A stretch of DNA of 64,000 bases from Bacteroidaceae bacterium (lineage in GTDB: Bacteria > Bacteroidota > Bacteroidia > Bacteroidales > Bacteroidaceae), in NCBI GenBank assembly GCA_017448965.1, contig JAFSKK010000061.1, positions 1 through 64,000 of the forward strand. Reading direction: 5' to 3'. Under the pieces are notes generated by a model. That model was not told the origin of the DNA and made no database searches. It saw only the letters and a list, made by a program, of their open reading frames with translations. Of the stretch, positions 55,985 to 64,000 are shown piece by piece; the first letter of the stretch is position 1, and each line of letters opens with the position of its first letter. The translations under genes and the position numbers were made by a program.

Positions 55985-56315
55985 AAAGGACTGGATTTTG
56001 ATGAAATAAGCATAAAAGTTTTTTCCTTGTCGAACTTATTTTATCATCATAATGTCCATAAGCAGAAAGCACGTCAACATGAACTATCGCTTCAAAAATC
56101 TCATAGATCAAACGATGTTTCTTGGTGATGCGACGACTCCACAATGTGCCTCCGCTTCCCTTCAGTTGTTCTGGCTTTCCTGTGCCTGTCTGCGGATGGA
56201 CGAAAAGTTCAGCAATGAGTACAAGAGCCTTTTTGTAGGCTTTGGGATCACTCTCGCTCAACACTTTAAGGTCTTCTTGAGCCTGTGGCTTAATCTCGAC
56301 AATGTAACGGCTCAT
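55953..56315 (-). CDS. YoeB/Txe-type RNase toxin, orphan, C-terminally extended
   Basis: RelE-superfamily toxin of the YoeB/Txe group, which cleaves mRNA at the ribosome when not bound by its antitoxin. HPQTGTGKPEQLKGS (40-54), WSRRITKKHRLIYEI (59-73) and AYGHYD (85-90) match the family, and the residues equivalent to YoeB Glu46, Arg65 and His83 are kept (Glu49, Arg68, His88). The family ends about there (84-90 residues). Here the frame continues for some 28 more residues into the 3' end of the restriction gene, probably through loss of the original stop. No YefM-type antitoxin frame is found upstream. Confidence 0.85.
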   Translation of the reverse strand: MSRYIVEIKPQAQEDLKVLSESDPKAYKKALVLIAELFVHPQTGTGKPEQLKGSGGTLWSRRITKKHRLIYEIFEAIVHVDVLSAYGHYDDKISSTRKKLLCLFHQNPVLFIPLVLSSTR

Positions 56316-56407
56316 AAACTGCGAATGTATTGCTATTCATTGAGGAGAGGGAAAGAAGAATGAAGTCACAAAAAGTTTGGTGAAAGAGTGGAATATTCTG
56401 TAAAGAG

Positions 56408-56439
56408 TTTGTTTTGTTAGATTAAATTTTATACTTTTG
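56408..56439 (+). promoter_or_regulatory. Intact promoter before the broken ATPase gene
   Basis: TTTG (56408-56411), 20 bp, TACTTTTG (56432-56439): exact consensus. The next ATG is at 56454. Confidence 0.75.
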
Positions 56440-56453
56440 CAGCGATTTGTTAA

Positions 56454-56956
56454 ATGCGGTTTTATAAAACAAGCCTTTTAGACAGAGTTATTCCGAGGAT
56501 GCGTGGTTGCTGCTTCGTCTGAGGAATTTTGCGTCATCGTTCAGCGACAGGGAAAGCATCTGTAAATATTACTTCATAGACAACGGTTTGCTGACATTGC
56601 AACTGTTGGGTGCAGACACCATCTTGCTTGAAAACATGGTAGCCCTATCTTTGTTCCGCAAGTATGGACACGACGAGGACAACGAACGAGTTTTCTACTA
56701 CAATGTCAATGTTGAAGTGGATTTCTATGTGCCGGAGGACGAACTGGCCATACAAGTATCGTATTCTATAGCCGATACGGAGACAGAGAAGCGGGAAAAA
56801 GAACCATTGGAGAAACTTCCAAATGTGCATGCTTGCCGTAGGCGCATCATCATCACCTATGACGAAGAAGGCACGCTGACTGATAAACATGGCACCATAG
56901 AGGTTATTCCATGCTGGAAATGGCTGCTGAACTTGGACCTAGGGAAGCTGCTCTGA
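56454..56956 (+). pseudogene. Remnant of an AAA ATPase with DUF4143 domain (internal deletion and frameshift)
   Basis: From 56507 onward 149 codons encode the C-terminal DUF4143-type part of an AAA_14/DUF4143 ATPase (KYYFIDNGLLTLQLL, LLENMVALSLFRKYG, YYNVNVEVDFYVPEDELAIQVSYSIADTET, VIPCWKWLL). The upstream end of this frame reads SYSEDAWLLLRLRNF with no start codon. A different frame starts at ATG 56454 with MRFYKTSLLDRVIPRM, like the N-terminus of such proteins, and stops at 56520. The P-loop ATPase core in between (about 250 residues) is absent. It is best read as an internal deletion that left the promoter, a few N-terminal codons and the C-terminus. Confidence 0.78.
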
Positions 56957-57032
56957 TCATCCTACGATATTCGACAACGCTTTGCGAAGCGTATCGAGCT
57001 GCGCTCGAAGTTACTCACAAAAAGGGAGATGT

Positions 57033-59243
57033 ATGAAAAAGATATTACTACTGATTGTTACGTTTTTGATGGTGACCACTGTGTGGTGTCAAGATGCCGA
57101 ACCGAAAAGGAAGAAGGTGGCAGTGGTGCTGAGTGGCGGTGGTGCCAAGGGTATGGCGCACATTGGAGCGCTGAAAGTGATTGAACGGGCGGGCATTCCT
57201 GTGGATATTGTCACGGGCACCAGCATGGGCAGCATCGTGGGTGGACTCTATTCGATTGGGTACAATGCCAACATCCTCGATTCGTTGGTGCGCACCATCG
57301 ACTGGAACTATACCCTCTCCGACCGTGAGGACATGAGTCAGCAAAGTCTGCGTGACCGTGAGAAGCAGAACACCTACGCATTCTCACGAGGATTCACGTT
57401 GGGCAAGAGCAACAGCAACGATGGCGGTATCATCAAAGGGCAGAACCTCGCACAGCTGTTCCAGAAACTCTGTTTGGGGTATACAGACTCGTTGGATTTC
57501 GACTCACTTCCCATTCCCTTTGCCTGTGTGGCGACCGACATCATTGACAATACAGAACATGATTTTCATGCAGGCCGTTTGCCACAGGCCATGCGTGCCT
57601 CGATGGCGATTCCAGCCGCCTTCTCCCCTGTACGCATCGGTGATAAGGTGCTGGTGGATGGTGGTTTGAGGAACAACTACCCAGCCGACATCGCCCGTGA
57701 GATGGGTGCCGACATCATCATTGGTGTGACCGTTCAGGGTGCACCCAAGACGAGTGAGGATCTGGGACACACCATCAGCATCCTCAGCCAGATTATCGAT
57801 GTCAACTGTAAGAACAAATACGATGAGAACTTGGCCATCACCGATGTGCCTATCCGTGTGAACACCGAGGGGTACAATGCTGCCAGCTTCACCGACAATG
57901 CCATCAACGAACTCATCCGACGAGGCGAGGAAGAAGCGATGAAACACTGGGATGAATTGATTGCCCTTAAACGGAGAATCGGTATCAGCGACGATTTCAA
58001 ACCCACCATCCTCACCCCAAAAAGTGCGTCCGTGCTGACGGAGAAGGTGAAGGTAAAGGGCTTTGTCTTTGAGAATGTTACACCTCACGACGAGCACTTC
58101 ATCCGTTCAAAGTTCCATCTGAGCAGATACGACAGCATCGACTCCCGTCAGGAGGAGAAGATTGCCACCTCCATGCGTGTGGACCTCTTCTATCAGACGG
58201 TCGATACCCGTTCCATTCAGGAGGGTGACGGCTACATCCTCTACTTCACTGCTGGCAACAAAAAGACCAGTCAAGTAAACCTGGGTGGACGCCTTGACAC
58301 GGAAGAGATTGTGGCGCTGCAGGTCAATGCCGACCATCCGCTTTCGACAGCTATCCCTATCGACATGGATGTGACCCTCCGACTGGGTAAACGCATCATG
58401 GGAAAGGGGGAACTGACCTTCCATCCACGCAGTTTCACCCGACCCAGCATCTCCTATGTCTATCGCCACAACGATATGGACATCTACCAAGAAGGTGAAC
58501 GAGACCACAGCTTCAAGTACAACCATCACCAGACGAACCTGACGCCTTTCAACTTCAACGTGCGCAACTTCAATCTGCAAACCATCCTCCGATGGGACTA
58601 CATCCATTTCCTGGGCAACCTGCTGACCGCAGGCACCACACCCATCAAACTGGAGAATGACCACTATATCAGCTACCACGCACTGGTCAAATACAACTCG
58701 GAGGACAACTGGAACTTCCCCACGGTCGGTTCACGTTTCAAGATGGAATATGCCTACCTGACCGACAACTTTGCCGAAATGAAGAAGAAGGCAGGCATCA
58801 GCGACATCAACGCCCATTGGCGCACCTCCATCCCCTTCAGCAAACGGTTCACCCTGCAACCCATGCTTTATGGCAGATTGCTCTTCGGAGCGAGGATTCC
58901 CGTCGTGTATGGCAACACGATTGGTGGTGAGTGGTTCGGACACTATCTGGAGCAGCAGATGCCCTTTGCAGGTTTGGGCAACCTCGAATATACAGACAGG
59001 CACTTCCTTGCCCTGCAAATACAGGGACAGCAGCGACTTTTCACCAACCATTTCATCCTCTTACGGGTGGCAGCAGCACAACATGACGAGGCGTTCAAGC
59101 ATGTGTTCGAGCACAAAACGATGCTGGGTGGTCAACTCGCCTACTACTACAACACCGTCGTCGGTCCGCTAGGCGCCACGATGGGCTATACGAACGAGAC
59201 CAAGAAGGTGCACCTCTACCTCAACCTCGGTTTTGAGTTCTGA
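57033..59243 (+). CDS. Patatin-like phospholipase with C-terminal outer-membrane barrel
   Basis: 736-residue secreted protein (signal peptide about 1-19). The patatin domain (about 27-330) has the oxyanion hole SGGGAKG, the nucleophile elbow GTSMG (Ser64) and the catalytic Asp209 in VDGGLRNNYP. A POTRA-like segment (about 335-400, VKVKGFVFENVTPHDEHFIRSKF) and a region of about 330 residues with alternating strands ending in YLNLGFEF follow. This is the layout of PlpD-type (type Vd) self-secreting lipases. It should sit in the outer membrane with the lipase domain outside or in the periplasm. The start at 57033 gives a proper signal peptide; the longer frame from 56982 does not. Confidence 0.9.
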   Translation: MKKILLLIVTFLMVTTVWCQDAEPKRKKVAVVLSGGGAKGMAHIGALKVIERAGIPVDIVTGTSMGSIVGGLYSIGYNANILDSLVRTIDWNYTLSDREDMSQQSLRDREKQNTYAFSRGFTLGKSNSNDGGIIKGQNLAQLFQKLCLGYTDSLDFDSLPIPFACVATDIIDNTEHDFHAGRLPQAMRASMAIPAAFSPVRIGDKVLVDGGLRNNYPADIAREMGADIIIGVTVQGAPKTSEDLGHTISILSQIIDVNCKNKYDENLAITDVPIRVNTEGYNAASFTDNAINELIRRGEEEAMKHWDELIALKRRIGISDDFKPTILTPKSASVLTEKVKVKGFVFENVTPHDEHFIRSKFHLSRYDSIDSRQEEKIATSMRVDLFYQTVDTRSIQEGDGYILYFTAGNKKTSQVNLGGRLDTEEIVALQVNADHPLSTAIPIDMDVTLRLGKRIMGKGELTFHPRSFTRPSISYVYRHNDMDIYQEGERDHSFKYNHHQTNLTPFNFNVRNFNLQTILRWDYIHFLGNLLTAGTTPIKLENDHYISYHALVKYNSEDNWNFPTVGSRFKMEYAYLTDNFAEMKKKAGISDINAHWRTSIPFSKRFTLQPMLYGRLLFGARIPVVYGNTIGGEWFGHYLEQQMPFAGLGNLEYTDRHFLALQIQGQQRLFTNHFILLRVAAAQHDEAFKHVFEHKTMLGGQLAYYYNTVVGPLGATMGYTNETKKVHLYLNLGFEF

Positions 59244-59373
59244 ACAGCAGCAAATTGACGGTCTGTCTTGTATTTTCTACCCTATAAATACAATAATGTG
59301 GAGTTTTCTACGTTTATGATGATAGAAATATGTAAGAGAGAGGATTGACTCCTCACACAATAGATGTAGAAAC

Positions 59374-62300
59374 TTGAAGCAGACACTTCGAAATATAATA
59401 TATATCTTACTGATTATGACGAGCATGAGTGCTATTGCAGGAGTAAGCAATAGCCGTGTGTTCTCGTCATTGGGTGTTGTGTCTGAAGAAGAGGATGCGC
59501 CAAGTAAGGATGTCGCATCTGCCGATACCGTCAAGGTGAAGAAGACGTATTACCCCCAAGATGTGCATGGGGAAGAGTTCCCGATGGATCTTCGAGACCC
59601 TGAGAATTTGAAACCTGACACAGCCGTATATGACGAAAAGTCAGGCTATTACAAAGTGGGAACCAAGTTGGGTAACAACTTCTTGAGCCAACCCTGGATG
59701 ATGACTCCTGAAGAGTACATGAGATGGTCGGAACAGAAATCGTTCAGAGACTATTTCAGGACAAGAAACGACTCGTTGTTTGTCACGAAAGGCAAGGAAA
59801 AGTTCGACTTCACCAACATGCACTTCGACTTAGGACCTGCGGAGAAGATTTTCGGTCCTGGCGGTGTACAAATCAACACACGAGGTAGTGCGGAACTCAA
59901 ATTCGGCTACAACTACAAATTCATCGACAACCCATCGCTGTCGGAGCGCAACCGTACCACCAAATCTTTTGATTTTGACGAGAAAATCAACGTGAACGTC
60001 GATGCGAAGGTGGGCGACAAGATGGATTTCCACATCAGTTACGATACCGAAGCCACCTTCGATTTTGACTCCAAAAACCTAAAACTGGCTTACGAGGGGA
60101 AGGAAGATGAGATTGTCAAGAAGTTGGAAGGCGGTCATATCGAGTTCCCCACCAATTCCAGCCTCATCAAGGGTTCTCAAGCCTTGTTTGGTGTGATGGC
60201 CGACCTTCAGTTCGGTCGTCTCAGATTGCAGACAGTCGTCAGCCAGAAGAAATCCGTGTCAAAAACCGTCGGCAGCAAAGGTGGCAGCCAGTTGTCCAAC
60301 TTTGAGATACAAGCCTATGACTACGACGAAAACCGCCACTTCTTCTTGGCGCACTACTTCCACGACACCTACGACAAAGCTTGCTCCACCCTGCCCAACA
60401 TCACCAGCGGAATCACCATCAACCGCATCGAACTTTGGGTGACCAACACAGGCGGTTCGACTGAAAACACACGAAACATCATCGGTTTGGTTGATTTGGC
60501 TGAGGGTCAGAAGATTACCAACAGCAATTGGGCATCCTCCGGCACCTCCATTCCAAGCAATGCCAGCAACACGCAATACTCCCACATGGTAGGCACCTAC
60601 AGCGATGCGCGCAATTCCGACCAAACCAGTTCTGTGCTTGACCCCGTGATGCAAGGCGGTGTCGAGTACGAGAAAGTGGAGAATGCACGTTTGCTCACTT
60701 CATCGGAATACACCTTGAACAAGCACTTGGGCTACATCAGCTTGAAATCCACGCTCCAAAGCAACCAGGTGTTGGCAGTGGCTTACGAGTACACCTACAA
60801 CGGACAGACCTATCAGGTGGGTGAATTCTCGTCCGACCAGAAGGACAACGACAAGGCACTGTACGTCAAGCTGTTGAAGAACACAAGCAACTCCCCACGC
60901 ATCGGCAACTGGGACTTGATGATGAAGAACGTGTATAGCCTGAATGCTCAGTCGGTGCAGCGAGAGAAATTCAAACTGGACATCAAGTTCCTGAGCGACA
61001 CCACAGGTGTAAGCCTCAGTTACATACCAGAAGACCCATTCAAGCAAACAACCCTGCTGAAAATGATGAATCTGGACCGTCTGGACGATAACGAGAAGAC
61101 AAACCCAAACGGCAAGTTTGACTTCATCGAAGGCTATACCATACAAGCCAGCAGTGGCCGCATCATCTTCCCTGTAGTCGAGCCTTTCGGCGACTGGCTG
61201 CGACAGAAATTGGGCAGCGAAGCTTTGGCTGACAAATATTGTTATGACGCCCTCTACGACTCGACCAAGACCACGGCTCGCCAAATTGCCGAGAAGAACA
61301 AATTCACGCTGACAGGTGAATACAAGGCCACCAATGGAAGCGTGATAGACCTGGGCAGTTCCTACATTCCTCAGCATTCTGTAGTGGTCACTGCAGGAGG
61401 TGTCACCCTCACAGAGGGCAGCGACTACACGGTTGACTATCGTAACGGTACCGTCACCATCATCAACCAAAGCATTCTCGATGCTGGAACCAACGTGAGC
61501 GTCAGCCTCGAAAGCCAAGAAGACTACTCGCTGATGCGCAAGACCATGCTGGGCTTGAACTGGGAATACGACTTCTCCAAGAACTTCAACATCGGAGGTA
61601 CCTATCTCAAAGTCAGCGAAAAGCCTCTGACCAGCAAAGTGGCCATGGGAAGCGAGCCTCTCAACAACACGTTGTGGGGACTCCACATGAACTGGAAACA
61701 GAACTCGCAGTGGCTCACCAACATGCTGGACAAGTTGCCTTTCCTCAACCTCAGCGCCCCTTCCAGCATCTCCTTCACAGGAGAGTATGCACAACTCAAG
61801 GCAGGCACGGCCAGCGGAACACAGGGCAATGCCTCCTATCTGGACGACTTTGAAGACACCAAGATGCCCATCGATGTGAGCAATCCGAAAGAGTGGGTGC
61901 TCTCGTCCACACCTTCACACCTCGAGTATGGCAAACTCACCAATGATGTGAAGTATGGCTACAACCGCGCCCGATTGGCTTGGTACAACATCGACCCGCT
62001 CTTCACCCGCCGCTCTTCATCGCTCACACCCAGCCACATCAAGAGCGACCTTGACCAACTCTCGAACCACTATGTGCGAGAGGTCTATGTACGAGAGGTC
62101 TACCCCAACCGCGACACCAACACGGGCGAAAGCAACACGCTCAGCATCCTGAACCTTGCCTACTACCCCAGTGAACGCGGTCCTTACAACCTCGACACAG
62201 ATGTGGACGCCAATGCGCATCTGAACAACCCTCAGAAGCGATGGGGCGGTATGATGAGGAAACTGGACACCAGCGACTTTGAGACCAGCAACGTGCAATA

Positions 62301-64000
62301 TATCGAGTTCTGGATGCTCGACCCCTTCATCTATACGCAGGACGACCATCGTTACGGCGGAGACTTCTACATCAACTTGGGCGACATCAGCGAGGACGTG
62401 CTCAAAGACGGCAAGAAAGCCTATGAGAGCGGTATGCCTGTCAACAGCGCTTCCACCTACACAGAGACCACTTGGGGACGTGTTCCAAGTGAGAAATCTG
62501 TCATTTACTCCTTCTCTAACGAAAGCGGTGCCCGCCCACGCCAGGACATTGGTTTGAACGGTCTTGCCGATGCCGACGAACGTACCTACGGCATCTATTC
62601 AGACTATCTGAATGCCATGCAAGGAAAAGTGAGTGCAGCAGCATACGACTCCATCTACAACGACCCTGCAGGCGACGACTACCACTACTTCCGCGGAAGT
62701 GACTTCGATGCCCAACGCACATCCATTCTCGACCGTTACAAGTACATCAACTCACCAGAAGGCAACTCACCCAACACCAGCGAATCGAGAGAAAGTTACT
62801 CCACTGCCTACAAAAGTTCTCCTGATGCCGAGGATGTCAACTCCGACTACACCATGAACGAATACGAGAACTTCTACGAGTACCACGTCAGCCTTCGTCC
62901 TGAAGACATGCAGGTAGGACGTAACTTCATCGTTGACTCTCGTGAAACGTCTGTTGGTCTTCGCAATGGCAAGAAAGAGCATGCCACTTGGTATCTCTTC
63001 CGCATTCCTGTGGACGAGTATGAAGGCAAGGAGGGCAGCATCAACGACCTCAGCAGCATCCGCTTCATGCGTATGTACATGACGGGATTCCAAGAACCTA
63101 TCGTCGTGCGTTTGGCAAACCTCGACCTCGTGCGCGGCGAATGGCGCAACTACACCCAACCGCTCTATACTGGCACAAAGCCCAGCGTGAGCGGTAGCAT
63201 CGTGCCTTCAGCCGTCAACATCGAGGAGAACAACGACAAGACTCCTGTCAACTACGTCCTGCCTCCAGGCATCACCCGTGTGCTTGACCCATCCCAGCCC
63301 CAACTCTCGCAAGAGAACGAACAAGCGTTGGCACTCTCAGTAACGGATCTTGCCACAGGCGATGCACGTGCCGTTTACAAAACCATGAACATGGACTTCC
63401 GCAACTACAAGCACTTGCAGATGTTCATTCACGCCAACGCCTTGGAGGGTGACACCGAACTGCAAGACAACCAAATGAGTGTGTTCATGCGACTGGGTAG
63501 CGACTACAAGAACAACTATTATGAATACGAAATCCCTCTGAAGCTCACCCCCGCAGGCCACTACGACACCTACACCGCCCAAGGCTGCAAGGCCGTTTGG
63601 CCAGAGGAGAACTTTCTCGACATCGATTTCAGCGTCTTCACCAACCTGAAACATGAGCGTAACAAGGCGAAAGCCACAGGCGAAGCAAGTTACACACAAC
63701 TGTATTACGCATACGATGACAACAAACCTAACAACAAAGTGAGCATCATCGGCAACCCCTCGCTCGGTGAGGTGAAAACCATGATGATTGGTGTGCGCAA
63801 CAACGGACGCCGCACAGGTAGCGTGGAAGTGTGGGTGAACGAACTCCGCATGCAAGACTACAGCGACGAAGGTGGTTGGGCTGCTCAAGGCAATCTGAAT
63901 GTGCAACTCTCCGATCTCGGTTCCGTCAATGTAACTGGACATGTCGAGACCGCAGGTTTCGGCGGGTTGGAGGAGCATGTGAACGAGCGCCGCAAAGATA
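59374..64000 (+). CDS. sprA: SprA/Sov, type IX secretion outer-membrane translocon (5' part)
   Basis: An open frame of 1,542 codons runs off the right edge of the window; the whole protein is usually about 2,400-2,500 residues. SprA is the very large beta-barrel that forms the pore of the type IX secretion system. Typical segments are GTKLGNNFLSQPWMMTPEEY (near residue 95), GPGGVQINTRGSAELKFGYN, GDKMDFHISYDTEATFDFD, EGGHIEFPTNSSLIKGSQALFGV and the late HVNERRKD. The start is taken as TTG at 59374, which yields KQTLRNIIYILLIMTSMSAIAG, a good signal peptide; ATG 59416 would cut it. It implies that this bacterium exports proteins by type IX secretion. Confidence 0.93.
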   Translation, partial: MKQTLRNIIYILLIMTSMSAIAGVSNSRVFSSLGVVSEEEDAPSKDVASADTVKVKKTYYPQDVHGEEFPMDLRDPENLKPDTAVYDEKSGYYKVGTKLGNNFLSQPWMMTPEEYMRWSEQKSFRDYFRTRNDSLFVTKGKEKFDFTNMHFDLGPAEKIFGPGGVQINTRGSAELKFGYNYKFIDNPSLSERNRTTKSFDFDEKINVNVDAKVGDKMDFHISYDTEATFDFDSKNLKLAYEGKEDEIVKKLEGGHIEFPTNSSLIKGSQALFGVMADLQFGRLRLQTVVSQKKSVSKTVGSKGGSQLSNFEIQAYDYDENRHFFLAHYFHDTYDKACSTLPNITSGITINRIELWVTNTGGSTENTRNIIGLVDLAEGQKITNSNWASSGTSIPSNASNTQYSHMVGTYSDARNSDQTSSVLDPVMQGGVEYEKVENARLLTSSEYTLNKHLGYISLKSTLQSNQVLAVAYEYTYNGQTYQVGEFSSDQKDNDKALYVKLLKNTSNSPRIGNWDLMMKNVYSLNAQSVQREKFKLDIKFLSDTTGVSLSYIPEDPFKQTTLLKMMNLDRLDDNEKTNPNGKFDFIEGYTIQASSGRIIFPVVEPFGDWLRQKLGSEALADKYCYDALYDSTKTTARQIAEKNKFTLTGEYKATNGSVIDLGSSYIPQHSVVVTAGGVTLTEGSDYTVDYRNGTVTIINQSILDAGTNVSVSLESQEDYSLMRKTMLGLNWEYDFSKNFNIGGTYLKVSEKPLTSKVAMGSEPLNNTLWGLHMNWKQNSQWLTNMLDKLPFLNLSAPSSISFTGEYAQLKAGTASGTQGNASYLDDFEDTKMPIDVSNPKEWVLSSTPSHLEYGKLTNDVKYGYNRARLAWYNIDPLFTRRSSSLTPSHIKSDLDQLSNHYVREVYVREVYPNRDTNTGESNTLSILNLAYYPSERGPYNLDTDVDANAHLNNPQKRWGGMMRKLDTSDFETSNVQYIEFWMLDPFIYTQDDHRYGGDFYINLGDISEDVLKDGKKAYESGMPVNSASTYTETTWGRVPSEKSVIYSFSNESGARPRQDIGLNGLADADERTYGIYSDYLNAMQGKVSAAAYDSIYNDPAGDDYHYFRGSDFDAQRTSILDRYKYINSPEGNSPNTSESRESYSTAYKSSPDAEDVNSDYTMNEYENFYEYHVSLRPEDMQVGRNFIVDSRETSVGLRNGKKEHATWYLFRIPVDEYEGKEGSINDLSSIRFMRMYMTGFQEPIVVRLANLDLVRGEWRNYTQPLYTGTKPSVSGSIVPSAVNIEENNDKTPVNYVLPPGITRVLDPSQPQLSQENEQALALSVTDLATGDARAVYKTMNMDFRNYKHLQMFIHANALEGDTELQDNQMSVFMRLGSDYKNNYYEYEIPLKLTPAGHYDTYTAQGCKAVWPEENFLDIDFSVFTNLKHERNKAKATGEASYTQLYYAYDDNKPNNKVSIIGNPSLGEVKTMMIGVRNNGRRTGSVEVWVNELRMQDYSDEGGWAAQGNLNVQLSDLGSVNVTGHVETAGFGGLEEHVNERRKD

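Overview
The window is a stretch of a Bacteroidales chromosome, most likely Prevotellaceae (Prevotella/Segatella-like). The evidence is SusC/SusD pairs, the start of the type IX secretion translocon gene sprA, the Bacteroidetes ATP synthase order (atpD-C-B-E-F-H-A-G), and many promoters of the Bacteroidetes form TTTG-N19/20-TAnnTTTG. Many short intergenic and in-frame repeats are present. No rRNA, tRNA, CRISPR array or intact insertion sequence was seen.

Layout. 1-600: palindromes, a dispersed repeat and a strong terminator. 599-16880 (minus): a seven-gene operon of two SusC/SusD pairs interleaved with three fasciclin (FAS1) lipoproteins, with a divergent M60/enhancin-type metallopeptidase at 17135-18769. 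No polysaccharide-cleaving enzyme lies in the operon, so glycoprotein or glycopeptide capture (for example mucin) is the best guess. 19301-22127 (minus): gamma-carbonic-anhydrase-like protein, TIM-barrel-like protein, methyltransferase and VanW protein, flanked by a 95-bp direct repeat of the first gene's 3' end. 22431-29160: the complete F1Fo ATP synthase operon behind a tandemly duplicated promoter region, with a repeat element between atpB and atpE and two in-frame repeat insertions in atpG.

29263-34146: sugar MFS transporter and a DUF5107/TPR protein that also carries in-frame repeats. 34213-36860: a DUF486 membrane protein and an ECF sigma/membrane protein/lipoprotein trio. 37023-42874: TrpB-type synthase, GH35 and GH2 glycosidases. 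42837-49625: O-acetylhomoserine sulfhydrylase, CotH-like protein, glutamate dehydrogenase, Xaa-Pro aminopeptidase. 49771: ruvA.

50377-56960 is the main accessory region: a hairpin, a 4 x 21-bp repeat array, a consensus promoter, a structured RNA of about 225 nt ending in a terminator, a two-gene restriction-modification system with its methylase motifs split between the subunits, an orphan YoeB-type toxin and a deleted ATPase gene. A patatin-like outer-membrane phospholipase (57033-59243) and the first 1,542 codons of sprA (from 59374, running off the end) follow.

Functional themes are surface capture and cleavage of host-type glycoproteins (SusCD/FAS1, M60, GH35, GH2), energy and nitrogen metabolism (ATP synthase, GdhA, MetY, TrpB), and a defence-type island between housekeeping genes. 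Small repeat families occur both at gene boundaries and, in frame, inside genes.
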